Assembly: GCA_012515255.1 (NCBI GenBank)
Contig: JAAYYR010000169.1
Location: 1 to 13,382 of the forward strand
DNA from: Clostridia bacterium
Lineage (GTDB): Bacteria; Bacillota; Dehalobacteriia; UBA4068
DNA length: 13,382 nt
Direction: 5' to 3'
The position numbers and the translations under genes were made by a program. Below are positions 8,147 through 13,382 of this stretch, one piece after another. The notes beneath the pieces are model-generated. The model was not told the origin of the DNA. It did no database searches and worked only from the letters and a program-made list of their open reading frames with translations. Position 1 is the stretch's first letter, and every line of letters begins with the position of its first letter.

Positions 8147-8634
8147 AAACGCAAGGATTGGTGCATAAATACGGCGACCATATCGACACTGACGTCATTA
8201 TCCCCGCCCGCTATCTCAATAGCCAGGACCCCATGGAACTGGCCTCTCACTGCATGGAAGATCTTGACCCCGGCTTCGCAAGCCGCGTTCAGCCCGGCGA
8301 CATCCTGGTGGCGGGTATCAATTTCGGCTGCGGTTCCTCGCGCGAGCATGCACCGATCGCCATCAAGGCCGCAGGGGTATCCTGCGTCATCGCCGCCAAT
8401 TTCGCGCGCATTTTCTACCGCAACGCTATCAATATCGGCCTGCCGATCCTCGAATGCGCGGAAGCAAGCCGCGATATTGAAGCGGGCGACCGGATCAGCA
8501 TTGATTTTGACAGCGGCATAATCTGCAATCTGAACAAAAACACCAGCTACCAGGCGGAACCTTTCCCTGATTTTATCAAGGAAATTATCCGGCAGGGCGG
8601 TTTGATGGCGGCAATCCGGAAACGGGGTAAGTAG
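8143..8634 (+). CDS. leuD: 3-isopropylmalate dehydratase small subunit
   Basis: 163 residues, the swivel domain that completes the LeuC active site. Motifs: the N-terminal GDHIDTDVIIPARYL, the GCGSSREHAP loop that contacts substrate, and FARIFYRNAINIGLP. The length matches the short LeuD that partners ~420-residue LeuC proteins. The frame is open far upstream inside leuC, but the start is ATG 8143: it shares ATGA with the leuC stop and has AGGAGG at 8127-8132. leuB begins on the base immediately after the stop, so leuC-leuD-leuB are almost certainly translationally coupled. Confidence 0.96.
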   Translation: MKTQGLVHKYGDHIDTDVIIPARYLNSQDPMELASHCMEDLDPGFASRVQPGDILVAGINFGCGSSREHAPIAIKAAGVSCVIAANFARIFYRNAINIGLPILECAEASRDIEAGDRISIDFDSGIICNLNKNTSYQAEPFPDFIKEIIRQGGLMAAIRKRGK

Positions 8635-9708
8635 ATGGAAAAGACAATCGCAATTATTCCGGGCGACGGCATCGGCCCGGAAATCATGGCGCAAACACTG
8701 CAGGTTTTGGATATTGTCGGCCGGCGCTTCGGCCATACATTCCGCTACGAGGAAGCGCCGATGGGCGGCAATGCTTATGAGCGCTGCGGCGAACCGCTGC
8801 CGCAAAGCAGCGTCGACACTTGCCTGGGAAGCGACAGCGTGCTGCTGGCCGCCATTGGCGGGCCGCAATGGGATCATCTCCCCGCGGAGAAAAGGCCGGA
8901 GGCCGGTCTGCTCGGTCTGCGCCGGGCGCTCGGCGTTTTTGCCAATATCCGCCCGGCCCGGCTCTACCCGGAGCTGGCGGAGGCCTGCCCCCTCAAGCCG
9001 GAGATCGCCGATCAGGGCATTGATTTTGTCGTGGTGCGGGAGCTGATCGGCGGCGCTTATTTCGGCGAACATAAAAGCGGCCTGGTAAATGGCGTGGAGA
9101 CAGCCTCCGACCTTATGGCCTATAGCGAGCATGAGGTGGAACGCATCGCCCGGGTGGCCTTTGACCTAGCCCGCCAAAGACAGAGCCGCGTCTGCTCCGT
9201 GGATAAAGCCAATGTGCTTGCCAGCTCCCGCCTGTGGCGCAAAGTGGTGAGCCGCGTCGCCGAAGATTATACGGACGTGACGCTTAACCATATGTATGTT
9301 GATAACTGCGCGATGCAAATCATCCGCGCGCCCGGCCAATTCGACGTTATACTTACGGAAAACCTTTTCGGCGATATCCTCTCTGATGAGGCAAGCATGA
9401 TTGTCGGCTCGATCGGCCTTATTCCCTCGCTCAGCCGCGGCGCCTCTACCCTGGCGCTGTATGAGCCGATCCATGGCTCGGCGCCGGATATCGCGGGACA
9501 AGATACAGCCAATCCCCTGGCCATGATACGCGCGGCAGCCATGATGCTGCAATATTCCCTGGATATGGCGGAGGAGGGCCGAGCCATCGAGCAAGCGGTA
9601 AGCGATGCGCTGCGTCTGGGACTGCGCACCGCCGATATCGCGGGCGGCGGCCCGGCTATCGGCTGCCGCGCCATGGGTGAAAAAATCCGCACATTGCTCG
9701 CTGTTTAA
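8635..9708 (+). CDS. leuB: 3-isopropylmalate dehydrogenase
   Basis: 357 residues, normal for the family. NAD-dependent oxidative decarboxylation of 3-isopropylmalate to 2-oxoisocaproate. Seen: N-terminal PGDGIGPEI; catalytic Y142 in GGAYFGE and K191 in VDKANV; metal-binding D223 (YVDN), D247 and D251 (NLFGDILSDEAS); and the NAD-site HGSAPDIAG. The segment normally read as RELTGG is RELIGG here, and the usual GMLPSASLG loop is replaced by GLIPSLSRG; both are conservative oddities that do not touch the catalytic residues. ATG 8635 abuts the leuD stop and has only a weak GGGGT (8624-8628) ahead, so translation probably depends on re-initiation from leuD. Tartrate dehydrogenase or homoisocitrate dehydrogenase is unlikely in this context. 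Confidence 0.95.
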   Translation: MEKTIAIIPGDGIGPEIMAQTLQVLDIVGRRFGHTFRYEEAPMGGNAYERCGEPLPQSSVDTCLGSDSVLLAAIGGPQWDHLPAEKRPEAGLLGLRRALGVFANIRPARLYPELAEACPLKPEIADQGIDFVVVRELIGGAYFGEHKSGLVNGVETASDLMAYSEHEVERIARVAFDLARQRQSRVCSVDKANVLASSRLWRKVVSRVAEDYTDVTLNHMYVDNCAMQIIRAPGQFDVILTENLFGDILSDEASMIVGSIGLIPSLSRGASTLALYEPIHGSAPDIAGQDTANPLAMIRAAAMMLQYSLDMAEEGRAIEQAVSDALRLGLRTADIAGGGPAIGCRAMGEKIRTLLAV

Positions 9709-9740
9709 CCGTTATCAAGCCGCAAGACGACGGCGGATAT

Positions 9741-9773
9741 AAGCGGCCGACCGGCGTCAGGCCGCTTTTCTTT
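9741..9773 (+). terminator. Rho-independent terminator after leuB
   Basis: AAGCGGCC (9741-9748) pairs perfectly with GGCCGCTT (9760-9767) across an 11-base loop, and the run TTTTCTTT follows (9766-9773). It is 32 bases after the leuB stop, so it closes the ilv-leu unit and separates it from nadABC. Confidence 0.85.
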
Positions 9774-9875
9774 AACCAGGGCCTGAAATAATGACTAAAA
9801 AACCCCTGTTCTTATGGCATTAGCGGTATTTTATGACATTTTCCAGGAAAAATCGTTATTTTCGCTGAAATTATG

Positions 9876-9905
9876 TTTACTAAAGTAAGCGATATGGCTT
9901 ATAAT
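9876..9905 (+). promoter_or_regulatory. Candidate upstream sigma-70 promoter for nadABC
   Basis: A perfect TATAAT (9900-9905) with TTTACT (9876-9881; four of six consensus bases) 18 bases upstream. Transcription would start near 9912, inside the palindrome at 9910-9924. It is less certain than the downstream promoter because the -35 is weak. Confidence 0.45.
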
Positions 9906-9909
9906 AATA

Positions 9910-9924
9910 GCTAAAGTCTTTAGC
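9910..9924. promoter_or_regulatory. Perfect 15-base palindrome, possible operator
   Basis: GCTAAAG-T-CTTTAGC: seven-base arms around a single central base. It lies directly after the TATAAT at 9900-9905, where a transcription start would be, and upstream of the TTGACA at 9946. This is a classic repressor position. The left heptamer CTAAAGT (9911-9917) also occurs 31 bases upstream at 9880-9886. I do not recognise the regulator. Confidence 0.45.
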
Positions 9925-9945
9925 ATAGGCGGATTGCCCAGACCA

Positions 9946-9974
9946 TTGACAGTAATCGGCTTTCATGCTATATT
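9946..9974 (+). promoter_or_regulatory. Main candidate sigma-70 promoter for nadABC
   Basis: Consensus -35 TTGACA (9946-9951), a 17-base spacer, and -10 TATATT (9969-9974; five of six). The predicted start is near 9981, leaving a leader of about 20 bases with AGGAGG at 9989-9994 before the nadA ATG. This is the best promoter I can see in the window. Confidence 0.75.
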
Positions 9975-9985
9975 TCACTGTGAAA
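9973..9985. promoter_or_regulatory. Perfect 13-base palindrome over the nad -10/+1, possible operator
   Basis: TTTCAC-T-GTGAAA: six-base arms around one central base. It overlaps the last bases of the TATATT -10 and the predicted start. A protein bound here would block RNA polymerase, as expected for a niacin- or NAD-responsive repressor, but the site cannot be assigned to any known regulator by eye. Confidence 0.45.
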
Positions 9986-10002
9986 CAGAGGAGGCCAGCT
10001 AA

Positions 10003-10911
10003 ATGGCTGATCTATGTAACAGAATCGCAAAATTAAAAAAAGAACGCGATGCGGTGATCTTGGCGCATTATTATGTCGACGACGCCGTGCAGGATATCGC
10101 TGATTTTGTCGGCGATTCCTATTATTTAAGCAAAAAGGCCACCGAAGTCAGGCAAAAGGTGATCCTTTTTTGCGGCGTCCTCTTTATGGCGGAAAGCGCC
10201 AAAATCTTGAACCCGGAAAAAACCGTACTCATGCCCGATACGACCGCGGATTGCCCTATGGCGCATATGGTTAAGGAAGAAACAATTCGCAATGCCCGCG
10301 CTGAATACGGTGATCTGGCTGTAGTGTGCTATATCAATTCCACGGCGGAGATTAAGGCTTTATCCGATGTCTGCGTTACCTCATCCAATGCGGAAAAGAT
10401 CATCCGCGCCCTGCCGGAGCATAATATCCTCTTTGTTCCCGACCAGCATCTGGGACATTATGTGGCGCGGCAGGTACCGGAAAAGAATTTCATCTTCAAT
10501 GAGGGCCATTGCATCGTCCACACCAGTATTAGCCGCGAAAAGGTCGAGCAGGCGCTGCGGCTGCATCCGGAGGCGCAAGTGCTGGCGCATCCCGAATGCA
10601 CCGCTGATGTGGTGGAAATGGCTGACTACGCCGGCTCCACCTCAGGCATCATCGAGCAGGCTGCCACAAGCCCGGCTCAGACTTTCATCATCTGTACCGA
10701 GGTCGGCGTGCTTAATCAATTAAAACGAGTAGCGCCCGATAAAACCTTTTATTTTGTCGGCGATAAAAAAATGTGCGTCAACATGAAAAAAGTTACTTTG
10801 GAAAAAATGGAAAAGGCCCTGCTGACCATGGCCGACCCCATTGTTCTGGATGAAGATCTGCGCGCCGCGGCGGAGCATGCCCTGCGACGGATGCATGAAT
10901 TAGGCGGATAA
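10003..10911 (+). CDS. nadA: Quinolinate synthase
   Basis: 302 residues, the compact length typical of Bacillota and Thermotoga-type NadA. It condenses iminoaspartate (from NadB) with dihydroxyacetone phosphate to form quinolinate. The three [4Fe-4S] ligands are C84 (TADCPMA), C170 (EGHCIVH) and C258 (KMCVNMK), with spacing matching the Thermotoga-type enzyme. ILAHYYVDDAVQD near the N-terminus, GDSYYLS, and AHPEC (195-199) are further signature segments. The three-fold pseudo-repeat of the family fits the length. The start is ATG 10003 with AGGAGG at 9989-9994. It is the first gene of nadABC, downstream of a consensus promoter. The exposed cluster makes the enzyme oxygen-labile in characterised homologues. 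Confidence 0.96.
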   Translation: MADLCNRIAKLKKERDAVILAHYYVDDAVQDIADFVGDSYYLSKKATEVRQKVILFCGVLFMAESAKILNPEKTVLMPDTTADCPMAHMVKEETIRNARAEYGDLAVVCYINSTAEIKALSDVCVTSSNAEKIIRALPEHNILFVPDQHLGHYVARQVPEKNFIFNEGHCIVHTSISREKVEQALRLHPEAQVLAHPECTADVVEMADYAGSTSGIIEQAATSPAQTFIICTEVGVLNQLKRVAPDKTFYFVGDKKMCVNMKKVTLEKMEKALLTMADPIVLDEDLRAAAEHALRRMHELGG

Positions 10912-10996
10912 ACGCCGCTCCTGGTGAGGATTAGCAGCGCTGTATCCGTAACCGCCGTGAAAAACTGCGGCAAACTTGCGCGAAAGAAGATGGATT

Positions 10997-12307
10997 ATGG
11001 AGCCGAAAATTGAAACCACCGATGTCGTGGTCGTAGGCAGCGGCGCGGCTGGGTTGTTTTGCGCCCTCAATCTCCCCCCGCAGCTCAAGTTGCGTCTCAT
11101 CACCAAGGACGAGGCGATGAACAGCAATTCCTATCTGGCACAGGGCGGCATCGCCACGCTGAAAAGCCAGGACGACTACGACGCCTATTTCGAGGATACG
11201 CTGCGCGCCGGGCATTATGAAAACAGCATCGAATCCGTGGAGATCATGATCAAATCCTCCCAGGGAATTATTGGCGATTTGCTGGGATACGGCGTTGATT
11301 TTGCCCATGATGAGAACGGCCCCTCTTATACCCGCGAGGGAGCGCACTCTACGCCGCGCATCCTCCATCATGACGATATTACCGGGCAGGAGATTACCAG
11401 CAAGCTGCTGGAAGCGGTTGGGCGCTGCCATATCGATGAATTCATGACCATGGTGGATATTATCGCCAAGGACAATATCTGCCGCGGCATAGTGGCTGTT
11501 GACCGGCAAAAAAACATTCATATCATCTATGCCAAAGCAGTGGTTTTTGCCACCGGCGGCATCGGCGGGCTATTCCGCTTCTCCACTAATTTTCGCCATA
11601 TCACCGGAAATGCTCTGGCCATCGCCATCGACCATGATATAGTGTTGAAGGATATCAGTTATATCCAAATCCACCCCACCGCCCTTTATACACGCGACGA
11701 AGGCCGCCGTTTCCTTATCTCGGAATCCGTGCGCGGCGAGGGCGGCATCCTCTTGAACGCGGCCGGCGAACGCTTTGTGGACGAACTGCAGCCGCGCGAC
11801 GTCGTGACCGAAGCGATCAAGGAGCAAATGGCCAAAGATAATTCGGATCATGTATATCTTTCTCTGCGCAATCTTGATAAAGACGCTATCCGGCCCCGCT
11901 TCCCTAATATTTATCAGCGCTGCCTGGAAGAAGGCTATGATCTGCTTTATCAGGATATTCCGGTAACTCCGGCACAGCATTATTTTATGGGCGGCATCAA
12001 GACTGATCTTGAAGCGCGCACCTCGATGCAAAACCTTTACGCTGTGGGCGAGGCCGGCTGCAACGGCGTGCATGGCGCTAATCGGCTGGCTAGCAATTCC
12101 CTGCTCGAGAGCCTGGTCTTTGCCAAGCGCGCGGCGCAGCTGATCGCGGACAGTTTGGGGGGCATCGAACAAAAATTCCCGGCCATTGATGTTTCCCGCT
12201 ATCATGACCTAACCGACCTGGAGCTAAAACATAAACAACTGATCATGGATGAAATCAAAAAAAGGGACAGGGATTTTTATGATAAGTGGTGCCGAGATGA
12301 AGCTTAA
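10997..12307 (+). CDS. nadB: L-aspartate oxidase, short form
   Basis: Flavoprotein that oxidises aspartate to iminoaspartate for NadA, using fumarate or oxygen as acceptor. FAD dinucleotide motif VVVGSGAAGLFCAL is near the N-terminus. Substrate-site segments are TREGAHSTPRILH, R267 in QPRDVVTEAI and H328 in AQHYFMGGI. The C-terminal FAD motif NLYAVGEAGCNGVHGANRLASNSLLE is intact. At 436 residues it is about 100 shorter than E. coli NadB: most of the C-terminal helical domain is absent, and nadC begins where it would lie, so this looks like a natural short form rather than a broken gene. A TTG at 10976 is in frame, but ATG 10997 gives the normal N-terminus; its ribosome binding site (AGAAGA, 10985-10990) is weak. 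The 85-base gap after nadA shows no clear signal. Confidence 0.93.
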   Translation: MEPKIETTDVVVVGSGAAGLFCALNLPPQLKLRLITKDEAMNSNSYLAQGGIATLKSQDDYDAYFEDTLRAGHYENSIESVEIMIKSSQGIIGDLLGYGVDFAHDENGPSYTREGAHSTPRILHHDDITGQEITSKLLEAVGRCHIDEFMTMVDIIAKDNICRGIVAVDRQKNIHIIYAKAVVFATGGIGGLFRFSTNFRHITGNALAIAIDHDIVLKDISYIQIHPTALYTRDEGRRFLISESVRGEGGILLNAAGERFVDELQPRDVVTEAIKEQMAKDNSDHVYLSLRNLDKDAIRPRFPNIYQRCLEEGYDLLYQDIPVTPAQHYFMGGIKTDLEARTSMQNLYAVGEAGCNGVHGANRLASNSLLESLVFAKRAAQLIADSLGGIEQKFPAIDVSRYHDLTDLELKHKQLIMDEIKKRDRDFYDKWCRDEA

Positions 12308-13133
12308 TATTGACCCGATACTAGTTGCGGCGCTGCGCGAAGATATGCCGGCGGGCGACGTGACCACAGAATCGATTATGCGCGGGCCGCAAGCCGGGCA
12401 AGCCGATCTTATCTGCAAGCAAGACGGCGTGATCGCCGGCCTGCCGGTTTTTTGCCGCGTTTTTCAATTGCTGGACGATAGCGCCGCTTTTGCAACTGAT
12501 CTGGAGGACGGCCAGGCGGTGGTCAAGGGACAACTGATCGGCGTGCTGAGCGGCGATATCCGCTCTATTCTCTCCGGCGAACGCACAGCGCTCAATTTTC
12601 TGCAGCGCTTGAGCGGCATCGCCAGCATGACCGCTTCTATGGTAGCGGAACTGGCGGGCAGTCAAACGAAACTGCTTGACACCCGCAAAACAACGCCTAA
12701 TCTGCGCGCCTTGGAAAAATACGCCGTGCTTATGGGCGGCGGTCATAATCACCGCATCAATTTAAGCGACGGCGTGCTGATCAAGGATAATCATATCGCG
12801 GCTGCGGGCGGCATCAAACAAGCAGTAGCGCTGGCCCGCAGGCATGCGCCCTTCGTGCGCAAAATCGAAGTGGAAGTAGAAAACCTGGAGATGACAGTGG
12901 AAGCGCTGGCAGCGGGCGCCGATATTATCATGCTGGATAATATGAGTGACGAACTGATCGCCGAGGCGGTACGAATGATCAACAGTGCGGCTGAGATCGA
13001 ATGCTCCGGCAATATGAACCGGGGGCGCCTGCGCAAGCTGGCCGACCTTCGCGTCGATTATATCTCCATGGGCGCGCTGACCCACTCCGCGCCCAGCCTT
13101 GATTTTTCGCTAAAGAATCTGCGCCAGGCATAG
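12279..13133 (+). CDS. nadC: Nicotinate-nucleotide pyrophosphorylase (carboxylating)
   Basis: Quinolinate phosphoribosyltransferase: joins quinolinate to PRPP and decarboxylates it to nicotinate mononucleotide, completing the NadA-NadB-NadC route. With this start it has 284 residues. Motifs: ERTALNFLQRLSGIAS, LDTRKTTPNLR (R136, K137), KYAVLMGGGHNHR, LIKDNHI, EVEVENLE and IIMLDN, all in the expected order. Near the C-terminus, SGNMN replaces the more usual SGG/SGNxT segment. Three starts are possible: ATG 12249, 12279 and 12297. I chose 12279 because AGGGA (12269-12273) precedes it. 12297 would begin closest to the conserved region (MKLNIDPILVAALREDM) but has little ribosome binding site. In either case the gene overlaps the nadB 3' end, implying coupled translation. 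Confidence 0.94.
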   Translation: MISGAEMKLNIDPILVAALREDMPAGDVTTESIMRGPQAGQADLICKQDGVIAGLPVFCRVFQLLDDSAAFATDLEDGQAVVKGQLIGVLSGDIRSILSGERTALNFLQRLSGIASMTASMVAELAGSQTKLLDTRKTTPNLRALEKYAVLMGGGHNHRINLSDGVLIKDNHIAAAGGIKQAVALARRHAPFVRKIEVEVENLEMTVEALAAGADIIMLDNMSDELIAEAVRMINSAAEIECSGNMNRGRLRKLADLRVDYISMGALTHSAPSLDFSLKNLRQA

Positions 13134-13209
13134 GCATGCTTCTCCCCTGCCCCCAAGGCGATGAGACAAGACCTGCATAAAGCAATAATTTATCCTAAAG
13201 TACTATAAT

Positions 13210-13238
13210 GCCGCGGCGCGCTAAGCCCGCGGCTTTTT
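13210..13238 (+). terminator. Rho-independent terminator after nadC
   Basis: GCCGCGG (13210-13216) and CCGCGGC (13227-13233) form a GC-only 7-bp stem with a 10-base loop, followed by TTTTT (13234-13238). It lies 76 bases after the nadC stop and ends the nadABC transcript. Confidence 0.85.
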
Positions 13239-13321
13239 ACCGTTCTTTTTGGCAGCAGCGTCAGGCAGGGGCGAACATTCGCCAAAACCGGCTAAATCGT
13301 TAAAACCGCTGTATGCTGCGC

Positions 13322-13356
13322 AAAAAAAACGGCCGCGCCATAAGCGAAGCCGTTTT
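13322..13356 (-). terminator. Terminator-like hairpin, strongest on the minus strand
   Basis: AAAACGGC (13326-13333) pairs with GCCGTTTT (13349-13356), and an inner CGC/GCG pairing is possible. The eight A residues at 13322-13329 become a T8 tract when read on the minus strand, which makes a textbook intrinsic terminator in that direction. On the plus strand only four T follow. It probably ends a leftward gene located beyond the right edge, and could act weakly in both directions. Confidence 0.65.
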
Positions 13357-13382
13357 ATGCCTAAATCATCCCCGCCCTAAAG

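Noticed and set aside
8065..9132. Long minus-strand open frame (355 codons) across leuD and leuB.
   Set aside because: It is antisense to two clearly recognisable genes and shows no family motifs. Long open antisense frames are common in GC-rich coding DNA with this codon bias.
5314..9824. Exact 13-base repeat TTATGGCATTAGC at 5314-5326 and 9812-9824, both in intergenic leaders.
   Set aside because: One 13-base match is expected by chance in a window of this size, and the flanks do not extend it. The shared intergenic location is curious but not enough for a motif.
9877..9888. TTACT-AA-AGTAA dyad ahead of the TATAAT at 9900.
   Set aside because: The five-base arms in AT-rich DNA are too weak to call an operator on their own; it also overlaps the proposed -35.
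13270..13283. Small hairpin GGCGAA-CA-TTCGCC between the two right-hand terminators.
   Set aside because: The 6-bp arms with a 2-base centre cannot form a normal RNA hairpin without opening base pairs. No promoter or gene is next to it, so it is probably incidental.

Overview
The window is an ordinary but well-preserved block of primary metabolism, with every gene on the + strand. It holds most of a branched-chain amino acid operon (ilvB 3' end, ilvN, ilvC, ilvD, ilvA, ridA, leuA, leuC, leuD, leuB). This is followed, after a terminator and a fresh promoter region, by a de novo NAD operon (nadA, nadB, nadC). The organism looks like an anaerobic or facultative Bacillota, perhaps a clostridial or Negativicutes lineage. 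This is inference from strong AGGAGG-type ribosome binding sites, tightly packed operons, intrinsic terminators, a short NadB and protein sequences that read most like that phylum. No marker gene in the window settles it.

Positions 1-5214: the acetolactate synthase large subunit (C-terminus only) and small subunit, ketol-acid reductoisomerase and dihydroxy-acid dehydratase make up the common isoleucine/valine pathway. Threonine ammonia-lyase with a C-terminal ACT domain supplies 2-oxobutyrate for isoleucine. RidA, right behind it, hydrolyses the reactive enamine/imine that IlvA releases. The promoter of this operon lies upstream of the window.

Positions 5215-9773: a leader with a hairpin and a good intrinsic terminator precedes leuA. 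leuA-leuC-leuD-leuB then follow with very short gaps or overlaps and turn 2-oxoisovalerate (made by IlvD) into 2-oxoisocaproate, the leucine precursor. A strong terminator at 9741-9773 closes the unit.

Positions 9774-13382: an intergenic region of about 230 bases carries two tandem promoter-like elements, each with a perfect short palindrome at the expected transcription start. It drives nadA-nadB-nadC (aspartate to nicotinate mononucleotide). nadC is followed by a + strand terminator, then by a second hairpin whose long T-run is on the minus strand. This suggests a convergent gene just beyond the right edge.

I found no mobile element, CRISPR array, tRNA, rRNA or T-box motif, and no sign of a previously undescribed system. 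The points most worth checking are the palindromes at the nad promoters, the terminator inside the ilv-leu cluster, the short NadB, and the Tyr-containing cofactor loop of IlvC.
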